64,000 bases of DNA from Cloacibacterium rupense (lineage in GTDB: Bacteria; Bacteroidota; Bacteroidia; Flavobacteriales; Weeksellaceae). Made by a program: the position numbers and the translations under genes. The stretch covers positions 214,566 to 278,565 of the forward strand of contig NZ_BMLV01000006.1 of assembly GCF_014645495.1 (NCBI RefSeq), read 5' to 3'. The first letter of the stretch is position 1; every line of letters begins with the position of its first letter. The notes below the pieces were generated by a model, which did no database searches, was not told the origin of the DNA, and saw only the letters and a program-made list of their open reading frames with translations. Positions 9,110 through 17,949 of the stretch are shown piece by piece.

Positions 9110-9477
9110 AATGGGAGAGTTGGAGAATTAGAAAAAAATTTTGGCGTTCCGTAGGAATGCAATGGGTGTAAAAATTAAAATTTCCTATTTTTAGGTGGCT
9201 CCGTAGAGCTTGTCCCGAATTTCGGGAAGCCGAATGTTATAAACAAAAATATTGTAAAATCTTCAAGTGAAGAACTGAAACGTGAATTATAGCCCTGATT
9301 GCAGTGGAAATCCTTTTTCTTTGGTGTAGGAACGCGCCATGAGGCGCGTTCGGAAATGGAAAAGAAAAAGATTGTAACGGAAAGCAGGACTGAAAGTGAA
9401 AAAAATTGAGAAACGAGTGCTTCTAATTAATAAATAGCTTCGTTACTCGTAAAATCAATAAAATTTAAATTAAAATA
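9110..9477. other. Spacer rich in short palindromes
   Basis: The 368-bp spacer holds no credible ORF. It contains GTTCCGTAGGAAT near 9144, a CCCGAATTTCGGG hairpin near 9213-9225, and the larger structured element described separately. The downstream lipoprotein gene is probably transcribed from a promoter near 9420-9470. Confidence 0.5.
9291..9390. repeat. Structured intergenic element (nested hairpins)
   Basis: Two long arms pair with one another: CTTTTTCTTT at 9313-9322 with AAAGAAAAAG at 9361-9370. A nine-base-pair hairpin, GAACGCGCC/GGCGCGTTC with an ATGA loop, sits inside at 9330-9351. The outer flanks AGCCCTGATTGCAGTGG and GTAACGGAAAGCAGGACTG also look partly complementary. I recall similar CCTGAT-GCAGTGGAAATCC modules scattered through flavobacterial genomes. 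The element is therefore probably a member of a dispersed REP-like or MITE-like family rather than a gene-specific RNA. Confidence 0.6.
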
Positions 9478-10530
9478 ATGAAAAAAATTACAGCAATTGC
9501 GCTGCTTTCGATAGCAATAATTTCTTGTAAAAAAGAAACACAAACCGTAACTAAAGTTGACCCAAAAACAGGAAAAACCATCACCGTAGAAGTGCCTGCA
9601 GAAGAAAAAGAAACTGTAAAAATGGAAAACCCTGCCATAAAAGATTCTTTGGGTGTTTATTATGCCAGTTTCAAACTAGAAAAAGGCAAAACCTACCCAT
9701 TTATCACTTACCAAAGAGATACACAAACGATGTCTGATGGAAATAAATCGATGACCGGAACCAATGAGTCTACAGATGAAATGACTTTTACTGTAAATGC
9801 TGTAGATGATAAAGGAAATTACGACCTGACCATGAATTTAGTCGGCAAAAAAATGTCTGCTACTTCACAAGGAAAAACCCAAAGCATTGACACTAAAGGT
9901 AGTGCACCAGCAGACTCACAACAAAAATTTATGTGGGAAATCCAAAAAGCACAGGTAGGAAACAGCCTGAAAATGAAAATGGATAAAACAGGGAAAATAA
10001 CCTCTATTACAGGTTTTGAACCGGTTTATCAAAAAATAAATAAAGCAGCTTCCGGCATTATAAAAGATGCTTCACAAACTAAAAGTTTCATGGATGGTTT
10101 TAAACAAAGTTTTAATGAAAAATCATTGAAAGAACAGTTTGGAAAAAACATTACAATATTCCCAATAAAAGGTGCAAAAATAGGACAAAGTTGGACTGAA
10201 ACCGAAAATTTAACTCCTGACGGAAGCATTAAAATCTCTACTACTTACACCCTTACAAAAGTGGAAAACGGAATTGCAGAAATCGCAGTAAAAGGAGGAA
10301 TCCCTAGAAAAGCAAAATCTGAATCTAAAAACGGAATGTCACACTCTGTAAGCTTAGAAGGAAATCAAAACGGAACCATTAGAATAGACACTAATACAGG
10401 TTGGATCTTGGGTTCTAAACTGAATATGAAAACTACAGAAAAAGAAAGTCTTTCTGACGGTAAACAAAGTCAAACATTGAGCAAAACCTCTAATTCTCTG
10501 GTTTCAATCAACCCAAGTTATAAATTTTAA
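9478..10530 (+). CDS. DUF6263-like lipoprotein
   Basis: A 350-residue lipoprotein has the lipobox IAIISC at about residues 12-17, followed by a polar linker (EETVKMENPAIKDSLG). A long beta-rich domain with repeated GNKSMTG, KGNYDLTMN and TTYTLTKVENGIAEI strands follows. The overall plan matches DUF6263 proteins of flavobacteria, whose role is unknown. It ends 4 bp before a DUF4834 gene, and the two are likely co-transcribed. Location is inferred to be the outer or inner membrane facing the periplasm. Confidence 0.7.
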   Translation: MKKITAIALLSIAIISCKKETQTVTKVDPKTGKTITVEVPAEEKETVKMENPAIKDSLGVYYASFKLEKGKTYPFITYQRDTQTMSDGNKSMTGTNESTDEMTFTVNAVDDKGNYDLTMNLVGKKMSATSQGKTQSIDTKGSAPADSQQKFMWEIQKAQVGNSLKMKMDKTGKITSITGFEPVYQKINKAASGIIKDASQTKSFMDGFKQSFNEKSLKEQFGKNITIFPIKGAKIGQSWTETENLTPDGSIKISTTYTLTKVENGIAEIAVKGGIPRKAKSESKNGMSHSVSLEGNQNGTIRIDTNTGWILGSKLNMKTTEKESLSDGKQSQTLSKTSNSLVSINPSYKF

Positions 10531-10534
10531 GAAA

Positions 10535-10768
10535 ATGTCTGTTATCAAATATTTAATTGAAATTGTTTTAGCAACTATTATTATTTTCTTCGTTTGGAAT
10601 ATCTTGAAGAGAATATTTTTCAATGCTTTTTATAAAAACTTCCCTCAATTTAATCCTAAAAACCAACAGAACCCTCGAACTACTTCTCAAAATAAATCCA
10701 TCAAAGAAAAAGTGAATTGGGACGCAGAAACGGTAGATTACGAAGAAGTGAAAGAAGAAGAAAAATAA
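10535..10768 (+). CDS. DUF4834-family small membrane protein
   Basis: This 77-residue protein has one N-terminal membrane helix (residues 6-24, IEIVLATIIIFFVWNIL), then the conserved basic stretch KRIFFNAFYK and an acidic, disordered tail ending in EEVKEEEK. These are features of DUF4834, a family common in flavobacteria and usually found next to YfhO-like genes, as here. The function is unknown. Confidence 0.75.
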   Translation: MSVIKYLIEIVLATIIIFFVWNILKRIFFNAFYKNFPQFNPKNQQNPRTTSQNKSIKEKVNWDAETVDYEEVKEEEK

Positions 10769-10810
10769 ATAGAAAATTAGAAGTTGCAGAGCAACGAACG
10801 AAATTATAAC

Positions 10811-10828
10811 CTCGGAATTTATTCCGAG
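10811..10828. repeat. Short palindrome upstream of yfhO-like gene
   Basis: CTCGGAAT and ATTCCGAG form an eight-base-pair perfect hairpin with a two-base centre, 16 bp before the yfhO-like start. A second small hairpin (GTTGC AGA GCAAC) lies near 10785. Such short palindromes recur in spacers of this window. An effect on translation of the next gene is possible but not shown. Confidence 0.5.
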
Positions 10829-10844
10829 AAAAAATAATCAAAAT

Positions 10845-13421
10845 ATGCTGAAAAATAAAAATATCCTATATATCGTCATTTCATTGGCGATTTTTGTGGT
10901 TTTGGCCTTGGTTTACAATAATCCTGTAATTTCTGGCAAACAATTGCTACAACACGACATTGTACAATACAAAGGTGGTGCTAAAGAACTACTAGATTAC
11001 AGAGCTAATAATGGTAAAGAAACTTACTGGAGTGATGCCATGTTCGGAGGAATGCCTACTTACCAATCAGGAGCACAATTTCGTGGGGATGTCATCAAAA
11101 AAATAGATGATGCATTCAATTTTTTACCAAAACCAGCTAATTTTATTTTTCTACTTTTTGCAGGATTTTTCTTGCTGGGCTATGTTGCTACCAAAAATTG
11201 GAAATACGCGCTGTTAGGTGCTACATTTTTTGGGCTATCTACGTATTTTTATATCATCATAGCGGCTGGCCATAATGGTAAAGTGGCCACTTTAACTTAT
11301 TTTGCGCCTCTTCTTGCAGGAATTTTATTGGTTTATATTCGCAAAAAATACATTCTCGGGTTCATTGTCACGTCGCTTTTTATGGGATTGCAAATTTGCG
11401 CCAATCACCCACAAATGACGTATTATCTCTTCTTAGCACTAGCATTTTTATTTATTTCAGAATTGGTGAGAGCTGCCACAGGAAAAATAGAATGGAAACA
11501 CTTTCTGATTTCTTCAGGAATCCTTGGTTTAGCTATGATTTTAGGTGTTGGAATGAATTCACAAAGACTTTTGGCTAATTCAGAATACGTAAAAGAAACT
11601 GTAAGAGGAAAACAAATCTTAAAATCTGAACACAATTCTAAGGATGATGACGGAATGAAAAAACAAGAAGTCCTCAACTGGAGTTATGGAAAATTAGAAA
11701 CCCTTAACTTATTTATTCCAAGATTATTAGGAGGTAGCTCTACCGAAGAAGTTTCTGATGATTTCAAAAAAGAACTAAGAGCATCTTTAGAAAGTCAAAC
11801 CGATGATGAAGAGCAAATTCAAGCTGTTTTTGACCAAGTAGTAAATGGTGTCCCGATGTATTGGGGAGACCAACCCGGAACTTCTGGGCCTGCTTATCAA
11901 GGTGCAATTGTAGTCTTTTTAGCAATTTTAGGATTTTTCTTCGCTTGGAAAAAATATCGTTATTGGATTTTAGGAGCTTCTATTTTAACCATTCTTTTAG
12001 CTTGGGGAAGCAATTTCTTACCACTTTCAGACTTGTTTATAAACTACGTTCCGCTTTACAATAAATTCAGAGCGCCATCTTCCATTTTAGTTGTAGTAGA
12101 ATTATTATTCCCTCTGATTGCAATTATTGGACTTTATAGATTTTACAACGATGAAAAACTAACCGAAGAATACAAACAAAAAATATTATTATCCGTTAGC
12201 GGAAGCATTTTAGGAATTACACTTCTCATCATCCTTTTTGCCAAAAGTTTATTCGGGTTTGAAAGTTCTGCAGAAACTGGAAAAATTCCAGATTTTATCA
12301 TGACTGTTATTAAAGATGAAAGAGCTAGAATGCTAAGAATAGACGCTATAAAAGCATTTATTTATGTTCTGATTACCTCTGGAGTTTTATTTTTAAGTCT
12401 TAAGAAAAAATTGTCTCAAAATATTGCTTTAATCATCATAGGTTTGGTAAGTTTATTCGATTTATGGACGGTAAATAAACGTTATTTAAATAATGATAAT
12501 TTTGTAGATAAAACTTTTGCTCAAACACCGTTCGTAACCGAAAATTCTGATTATTTATCTGGAAAAGCAGGTGATAATCCTCAGCTGAATGATTTGCTTT
12601 CAAGAGCCAATATGAACAAAGTTTTGCAAGAGATTTCAGACAAAGACAAAACCCATTACAGAATTTTCAACCAAATTCTAGGTCCTTTCGGAGAAACAAA
12701 CACTTCATATTACAAAGCTTCTGTTGGCGGTTATCACGCTGTAAAACTGAGAAGATACGACGATCTTATCAATCATTATTTTTATAGTGAAGATTCTACA
12801 AAATCTGCTCAAATTCCTAATATTTTGAGTTTACTCAACACAAAATATGTAATTGGCGGAAGCGTAGAACAACCTCAAGTACAGATAAACCCGAAAGCCA
12901 ACGGTAATGCTTGGTTGGTTTCAGATATTAAATTTGTAAACACACCAAACGAAGAAATAGACGCAATTGGTAGCATTGATTCTAAAAAAACAGCAGTAAT
13001 TTCTATCGATGATAAGAAATACTTTGAAGGAAAAACTTTAGCAGCAGATTCTACTGCTATTGTAGATTTAACGAAATATCAAGCCAACGAATTAGAATTC
13101 AAAACACAATCTAAAACACCACAATTGGCAGTTTTCTCTGAAATTTATTATCCAAAAGGTTGGAAGATGTTTTTAGACGAAAAAGAAGTTCCTTACATCA
13201 AGGCAGATTATCTATTGAGAGCAGTGTATGTACCAGCAGGAAATCATACTATTAGAATGCTTTTCGAACCAGAAGTCATAGCCAAAGGAAAAACAATTTC
13301 TATGATTGCATTTGGATTGTTTGTGTTGCTTTCTTTGGTTGGAGTTTATTTTTTGTACAAAAATTCAGTAGGGACAAATCGTGACTTGTCCGAAATTTCG
13401 CAGGAATTTCAAAATTCGTAA
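10845..13421 (+). CDS. YfhO-like polytopic membrane protein
   Basis: The 858-residue protein has about a dozen membrane helices in the first 530 residues. A loop rich in conserved polar positions follows the first helix (LLQHDIVQYKGGAKELLDYRANNGKETYWSDAMFGGMPTYQ), and a large C-terminal periplasmic beta domain with one more helix (about residues 820-838) ends the protein. This is the YfhO architecture, a GT-C-like fold implicated in glycosylation of cell-wall polymers in Firmicutes. The Bacteroidota role is not established. It directly follows DUF4834 and DUF6263, a recurring flavobacterial cluster. Confidence 0.85.
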   Translation: MLKNKNILYIVISLAIFVVLALVYNNPVISGKQLLQHDIVQYKGGAKELLDYRANNGKETYWSDAMFGGMPTYQSGAQFRGDVIKKIDDAFNFLPKPANFIFLLFAGFFLLGYVATKNWKYALLGATFFGLSTYFYIIIAAGHNGKVATLTYFAPLLAGILLVYIRKKYILGFIVTSLFMGLQICANHPQMTYYLFLALAFLFISELVRAATGKIEWKHFLISSGILGLAMILGVGMNSQRLLANSEYVKETVRGKQILKSEHNSKDDDGMKKQEVLNWSYGKLETLNLFIPRLLGGSSTEEVSDDFKKELRASLESQTDDEEQIQAVFDQVVNGVPMYWGDQPGTSGPAYQGAIVVFLAILGFFFAWKKYRYWILGASILTILLAWGSNFLPLSDLFINYVPLYNKFRAPSSILVVVELLFPLIAIIGLYRFYNDEKLTEEYKQKILLSVSGSILGITLLIILFAKSLFGFESSAETGKIPDFIMTVIKDERARMLRIDAIKAFIYVLITSGVLFLSLKKKLSQNIALIIIGLVSLFDLWTVNKRYLNNDNFVDKTFAQTPFVTENSDYLSGKAGDNPQLNDLLSRANMNKVLQEISDKDKTHYRIFNQILGPFGETNTSYYKASVGGYHAVKLRRYDDLINHYFYSEDSTKSAQIPNILSLLNTKYVIGGSVEQPQVQINPKANGNAWLVSDIKFVNTPNEEIDAIGSIDSKKTAVISIDDKKYFEGKTLAADSTAIVDLTKYQANELEFKTQSKTPQLAVFSEIYYPKGWKMFLDEKEVPYIKADYLLRAVYVPAGNHTIRMLFEPEVIAKGKTISMIAFGLFVLLSLVGVYFLYKNSVGTNRDLSEISQEFQNS

Positions 13422-13438
13422 TCAAAAAAATCTGAAAT

Positions 13439-14116
13439 ATGAAAAAAGAGAAAGGAATTTTAGATTCAGTTGATGGACTTGATTCTGTTGAAATTATTAT
13501 TGCTATTGAAAATTCATTCAACATAAAGTTTGATGATGAAAAAGATTTTGAAAAAGTGAAAACTTATGGAGAATTTGAAAATTTGGTTATAGATAAGATT
13601 CAAGGAACTGAGATGAATGATTGTACTTCTCAACAATCCTTTTATAAATTAAGGGAAATTTTAGTTGAAGATTTTAATATTCCTTTTAGAAATATAACTC
13701 CTAAAACTCAATTGGATAATATATTTCCTTCAAAAAATAGAATTAAAAGTGTTACTTTTTTAAAAGATAAACTAAAAACTGAAACTAGTTTTTTAAAACC
13801 TGATTTTACATTATCGTTCATTTCTGTAGTTTTAATAATATTGTCTTTTTATTATTTTTTTAATCAATTTTTATTAGGATTACTATTATTTGTAATTGGA
13901 ATTTTTTGTGTAAAAATTGCTCAAGATTTTGGAAAAGAATTTTACGTTATTACCATTGGTGAATTATCAGAACTTATGGTAAAAAAAGACTATAAAAATT
14001 CAAGAAGAAATTCTGAAACCTATAACCCAACAGAAGTAAAAGAAATCATTAAAGAAATATTTTCTGATTCTTTAGATATTGAAAAATCAAAACTTCAATA
14101 TAATACAATTTTATGA
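13439..14116 (+). CDS. Acyl-carrier-like domain fused to membrane segment
   Basis: The protein has 225 residues. Positions 11-56 (DGLDSVEIIIAIENSFNIKFDDEKDFEKVKTYGE...) resemble helices II-IV of an acyl carrier protein, with a DSV triplet where ACPs carry the phosphopantetheinylated serine. Helix I is missing or very short. Positions 65-105 form a second, similar helical module (FYKLREILVEDFNIPFRNITPKTQLDNIF). Two adjacent membrane helices at about 122-160 and a cytosolic tail follow. It overlaps the next gene by 4 bp (ATGA). I infer an ACP-like origin; whether it is acylated is unknown. Confidence 0.5.
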   Translation: MKKEKGILDSVDGLDSVEIIIAIENSFNIKFDDEKDFEKVKTYGEFENLVIDKIQGTEMNDCTSQQSFYKLREILVEDFNIPFRNITPKTQLDNIFPSKNRIKSVTFLKDKLKTETSFLKPDFTLSFISVVLIILSFYYFFNQFLLGLLLFVIGIFCVKIAQDFGKEFYVITIGELSELMVKKDYKNSRRNSETYNPTEVKEIIKEIFSDSLDIEKSKLQYNTIL

Positions 14117-14463
14117 AAATTGAAAACTTAGAAACATTTAGATTTAAAAATGAAATTGAATTTCAAAATTTCTACGTTCAGTTTAATCATTTTTTAAAAA
14201 ATGATGAGTTAATTTTTGAAAACTCTATCAATTATAGAAACATCATTTATGACATATACAAGTATACCATAAACGGAAAATTATACGCACTATCATTGCC
14301 TAATTTTCCATTTCACAAAGGTTTTTTTCTTGAACTTACCAAGGTTAGTTATCACACTAGAAATCTTACAAAATATGAAACTAAAAATGGAAGATCAAAT
14401 CAGTCAATAATTGTTTCTTTCATTATCATTTTAATTATATATTTATTCTTCAAATTATTTTAA
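14113..14463 (+). CDS. Hypothetical membrane-anchored protein (116 aa)
   Basis: The start codon overlaps the stop of the acyl-carrier-like gene (ATGA), which indicates translational coupling. The protein is soluble and basic for about 90 residues, then ends in one hydrophobic helix (SIIVSFIIILIIYLFFKLF), so it is probably tail-anchored in the inner membrane. No family was recognised. It probably works with the upstream membrane protein. Confidence 0.6.
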   Translation: MKIENLETFRFKNEIEFQNFYVQFNHFLKNDELIFENSINYRNIIYDIYKYTINGKLYALSLPNFPFHKGFFLELTKVSYHTRNLTKYETKNGRSNQSIIVSFIIILIIYLFFKLF

Positions 14464-14507
14464 GATTCATTCTTTAGAAGTAATAAATAATTTTGCGGTT
14501 TAAAAAA

Positions 14508-15809
14508 ATGAAGCCAGAAACAAAAAAAATACTCATCATTTCCTATTATTGGCCTCCAGCCGGTGGACCAGGCGTACAACGTTGGTTGAAATTTGTAAAA
14601 TATTTGCCCGAATTCGGTTGGGAACCTACAGTTTTTATTCCAGAAAATCCGAGCTATCCTATTGTAGATGAAACTTTGCAAAAAGATGTTCCAAAGAATT
14701 TGAAAATGATAAAAACCAAAATTTGGGAACCTTATCAATTGGCAGAAAAATTCGGTAAGGACAATAAAAAATTCAAAGCTGGGCAATTTGACGTCGGCGA
14801 CAACCAATCTTGGAAAGCCAAACTTTCGATTTTTGTAAGAGGAAATTTCTTTATTCCCGATGCGCGAGTTTTTTGGGTAAAACCTTCGGTTGAGTTTTTA
14901 GAAAAATACCTAAAAGCGAATCATTACGATGTTTTGGTAACAACTGGGCCACCTCATTCTTTGCATTTAATTGGTTTAGGATTGAAGAAGAAAATACCCA
15001 ACTTAAAATGGATTGCAGATTTCCGTGATCCTTGGACGGAAATTTCCTATTACAAACATCTGAAACTAACAAAATTTGCCGATAAAAAACATAGAAATTT
15101 AGAAGAACAAGTTTTCCTAAACGCAGATATTACCTTGGCAACAAGCTACACAGATGCCGAAAATTTTAAGAAAAAAGGAGCGAATGCTTTCTGTATTACG
15201 AATGGATTTGATTTGGAAGTCGGAAGTCAGAAGTCGGAAGTTGGAAGGTCAGGAAAATTCACTTTAAGTTACATTGGAGTTCTAGAGCAATTGCGAAATC
15301 CTGAAATTTTGTGGGAAACTTTGAATGATTTGCTTTCTGAAAATAAAGATTTTGCCAAAGATTTTGAATTGAAATTTGTAGGAAGATTAGATGACAAAAT
15401 TTCGCAAAAAATAGATAGTTCTCTATTAAGAAATCACTTGTTAAATTTAGGTTATCAAACACATGATAAAGCTTTGGAAGAAATGCAAAATTCTTCGGTT
15501 TTATTGATGACCAATTTCCCACAAGAGTCTTCAAAAGGAATTATCCCAGGGAAAATTTTTGAATATCTAGCCACAGGAAAAACCATTCTTTCCTTCGGAC
15601 CAAAAGATGCAGATGTAGAAAAAATTCTTTCAGAGACAAAAGCTGGCAAACATTTCGGCTATAATGAAAAAGAAAGTTTGAAACAATTTATTTTAAATTC
15701 TTACCAAAACTGGAAATCTGGAAACATAGAAAACAATGCCGAAAACATAGAACAATTTTCTAGAAAAAATTTGACCAAAAATTTAGTAGATTTGTTAAAC
15801 CAATTATAA
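14508..15809 (+). CDS. GT4-family glycosyltransferase
   Basis: A GT-B fold is indicated. The N-terminus reads ILIISYYWPPAGGPGVQRWLKFVKYLPEFGW, typical of GT4 enzymes, followed by WIADFRDPW in the N-terminal domain and the C-terminal donor-site segment GIIPGKIFEYLATGKTILSFGP. It transfers a sugar from a nucleotide donor, probably to a cell-surface glycan; the acceptor is unknown. I chose the ATG at 14508 because the TTG 15 bp earlier adds only MRFKK. In-frame repeat DNA at about 15217-15255 encodes LEVGSQKSEVGRSG between the two lobes and looks like an insertion. Confidence 0.85.
   Translation: MKPETKKILIISYYWPPAGGPGVQRWLKFVKYLPEFGWEPTVFIPENPSYPIVDETLQKDVPKNLKMIKTKIWEPYQLAEKFGKDNKKFKAGQFDVGDNQSWKAKLSIFVRGNFFIPDARVFWVKPSVEFLEKYLKANHYDVLVTTGPPHSLHLIGLGLKKKIPNLKWIADFRDPWTEISYYKHLKLTKFADKKHRNLEEQVFLNADITLATSYTDAENFKKKGANAFCITNGFDLEVGSQKSEVGRSGKFTLSYIGVLEQLRNPEILWETLNDLLSENKDFAKDFELKFVGRLDDKISQKIDSSLLRNHLLNLGYQTHDKALEEMQNSSVLLMTNFPQESSKGIIPGKIFEYLATGKTILSFGPKDADVEKILSETKAGKHFGYNEKESLKQFILNSYQNWKSGNIENNAENIEQFSRKNLTKNLVDLLNQL
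15217..15255 (+). repeat. GAAGTCGG repeat inside a coding sequence
   Basis: Copies of GAAGTCGGAAGTCAGAAGT, the same simple repeat found in spacers at 7448 and 8101, occur inside the glycosyltransferase gene without breaking its frame. They encode EVGSQKSEVG in the interlobe region. Confidence 0.75.
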
Positions 15810-15813
15810 ATTA

Positions 15814-16407
15814 ATGAAATTTCTAACCACCTTTTTATTTTCACTATTATTAATTTCTTGCTCTCTAATGCAACCAAAATCGGTAAGAAATTCTAACCTT
15901 CTGAATGAGAAAGAAATCACCTCCATTACTCAACTCATAGGAAAAGAGAAAATTGCGAAAGAGGTTTATGAAAATTTTTACCAACAGTATCAAAACAACC
16001 TTTTTGGGAATATTGCCAAAAGAAAACAAAAACACATAGATATTTGGAAAGAAATTTTATCTAAACAAAATATTTCTGTTTTCGAAAATGATGCGGTAGT
16101 AGAAACCGAAAACCTTAAAAATCAACTCATTTCTGAAGGTACTGACGAAATTTCAGCTCTGAAAACCGCTTTAAAAATTGAAGAACTCAACATTAATGAC
16201 ATTTATTTGGTAAGAAAAAACAGCGGAAAATCTACCATCAGAGAAGCGGCAAATGGTATAGAATGCGGCACTAGAAATCATCTTTTTGTCTATTACAGAG
16301 CCTTGAAAGAAAAAAATGGGGATTATAAAAACCAATTTCTTTCAGGTAAACAATTTAAAAATATTGTCAACGGAGCGGTAAATTCTTGTGGCTTAAAATA
16401 CGATTAA
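15814..16407 (+). CDS. DUF2202-like lipoprotein (divergent paralogue)
   Basis: This 197-residue protein has a signal peptide and lipobox LLISC (residues 12-16), followed by a helical domain that parallels the next two genes. IAKEVYENFYQQYQNNLFGNIAKRKQKHIDIWKEIL aligns with their EEEKLARDTY-SEQSHMNAI helices, and IECGTRNHLFVYYRAL with CGSRNHMRTF. The acidic EEE of the first helix is replaced by GKEK, so metal-binding ability is doubtful. It lies 4 bp after the glycosyltransferase gene and begins a run of three paralogues. Confidence 0.75.
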   Translation: MKFLTTFLFSLLLISCSLMQPKSVRNSNLLNEKEITSITQLIGKEKIAKEVYENFYQQYQNNLFGNIAKRKQKHIDIWKEILSKQNISVFENDAVVETENLKNQLISEGTDEISALKTALKIEELNINDIYLVRKNSGKSTIREAANGIECGTRNHLFVYYRALKEKNGDYKNQFLSGKQFKNIVNGAVNSCGLKYD

Positions 16408-16544
16408 GAATTCCTTCTATTATTTGGTAATAAACCTTTTATTTGTGGTAATTTTTATCGATTATCGCAATTTTTATACTTTTATGAAGTTTTTCATTTT
16501 AACTTAACCTAAGCTTTTAAATCTAATTTTAAAATTCACAAGTT

Positions 16545-17207
16545 ATGAAAAACTCAACTTTAAAAATCATCATTTTCATTTTTCTAGGATTGGTAATTTT
16601 CACCAATTACACTAAATCTAATTTTCCTAATAGCGAACAAGAATCTCTTCTTTTTATGTTAGAAGAAGAAAAACTAGCTCACGATGTTTATACGCAATTG
16701 TATGAAAAATGGGAAACCAGACAATTCGAGAACATCAAAGAGAGTGAAAAAATACACATGGAAAAAATAAAAACTCTACTAGACCAAAACAAAATTCTTT
16801 ATGAAATTTTACCAATAGGCAAATTTAAAAACCAAAATCTTCAGAAATTATATAATGATTTGATTGCTAAAGGAAATATCTCTGAAATAGAAGCTCTAAA
16901 AGTAGGCGCAACCATAGAAGATGTAGATATTTTTGACTTAAAAAGGCTTAAAAAAGAAACCGAAAACCAGCAGATTTTGAATGTTTATGACTTTTTAGAA
17001 TGTGGCTCTAGAAATCATTTAAGAGCATTCAACAGAGGATTGAGTGTGAACAACTCAAGCTATGAAGTTCAATATATTTCTAAACAAGAATTTAATAAGA
17101 TTATCAATAATGAACATGAAAAATGTGGCAAAACATTTAATTCTTCTTGTAATAAAAATGAAAATGCTACTATGAGAAGAGGTAAAAATAGAAATTTTAA
17201 AAATTAA
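16545..17207 (+). CDS. DUF2202 (ferritin-like fold) protein
   Basis: The protein has 220 residues. An N-terminal hydrophobic segment (IIIFIFLGLVIFTNY) is probably a signal anchor or signal peptide. The DUF2202 core is LLFMLEEEKLAHDVYTQLYEKW, KESEKIHMEKIKTLL, ALKVGATIEDVDIFDLKRL and ECGSRNHLRAFNRGL. The Glu and His residues of the first two helices suggest a ferritin-like four-helix bundle able to bind metal. The C-terminus is basic and Asn/Lys-rich. The function of the family is unknown. Confidence 0.8.
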   Translation: MKNSTLKIIIFIFLGLVIFTNYTKSNFPNSEQESLLFMLEEEKLAHDVYTQLYEKWETRQFENIKESEKIHMEKIKTLLDQNKILYEILPIGKFKNQNLQKLYNDLIAKGNISEIEALKVGATIEDVDIFDLKRLKKETENQQILNVYDFLECGSRNHLRAFNRGLSVNNSSYEVQYISKQEFNKIINNEHEKCGKTFNSSCNKNENATMRRGKNRNFKN

Positions 17208-17299
17208 ACTTTCCAAATAACAATTGCTTTACCGAAAACAAATTTTGAAAAATTAATGTGTGAAAAACAACATATATTTTAATTTCAAACCTTACAAAA

Positions 17300-17914
17300 A
17301 TGAAAAAATTAATCAAAACTCTAGTTATTGCTCTCGTTTTAATAAATATCAACCAATGCTCTAGAAATAGTGATAATGAGGATTTACAAAATCTTCCTGC
17401 AATAACTGCTGAGGAAAAAAACGATCTTACTTTTATGTTCGAAGAAGAAAAACTCGCAAGAGACACTTACCTATTCTTACATCAAAAATGGAATCTGCAA
17501 GAATTCGCCAATATCAAAAATAGCGAACAATCACACATGAATGCAATAGAAAATCTGTTGATAAAATATAATATTCCTTATCAAAAATTGCCTGAAGGAA
17601 AGTTCGAAAACAGCAACCTACAAACACTTTATAATCAACTAATTACCCAAGGGAGCATAAGCAACAAAGAAGCCCTAAAAGTAGGCTCTACCATAGAAGA
17701 TGTAGACATAAAAGATTTAAATAATCTAAGCGCAAAAACTAAAAACACACTCATTTTGAATGTATATAGTAAACTTACATGCGGCTCTAGAAATCATATG
17801 AGAACGTTTACCAATAGCCTAGAAATCCTAGGAGAAGAATATTCACCGCAGTTTATCTCACAGACTGAGTATGATTTAATCATCAATTCTTCTAATGAAA
17901 GTTGCGGAAAATAA
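17300..17914 (+). CDS. DUF2202 (ferritin-like fold) lipoprotein
   Basis: A 204-residue protein whose N-terminus ends in NINQC, a plausible lipobox at about residue 20. The core is the best DUF2202 match of the three: ITAEEKNDLTFMFEEEKLARDTYLFLHQKW, KNSEQSHMNAIENLL, EALKVGSTIEDVDIKDLNNL and TCGSRNHMRTFTNSL. It is followed by a strong rho-independent terminator at 17921-17948 and so ends the transcription unit. The metal ligands appear intact. Confidence 0.85.
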   Translation: MKKLIKTLVIALVLININQCSRNSDNEDLQNLPAITAEEKNDLTFMFEEEKLARDTYLFLHQKWNLQEFANIKNSEQSHMNAIENLLIKYNIPYQKLPEGKFENSNLQTLYNQLITQGSISNKEALKVGSTIEDVDIKDLNNLSAKTKNTLILNVYSKLTCGSRNHMRTFTNSLEILGEEYSPQFISQTEYDLIINSSNESCGK

Positions 17915-17920
17915 TTTATT

Positions 17921-17948
17921 AAAATCGGAAGCCATTTCATCCGATTTT
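17921..17948. terminator. Rho-independent terminator, probably bidirectional
   Basis: AAAATCGGA pairs with TCCGATTTT across a ten-base loop and runs into a T tract. It separates the converging DUF2202 gene and the permease gene. Confidence 0.85.
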
Positions 17949-17949
17949 T

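Noticed and set aside
14460..14807. Minus-strand ORF opposite the glycosyltransferase start
   Set aside because: Phe-rich antisense of a clear gene; no start context or family.
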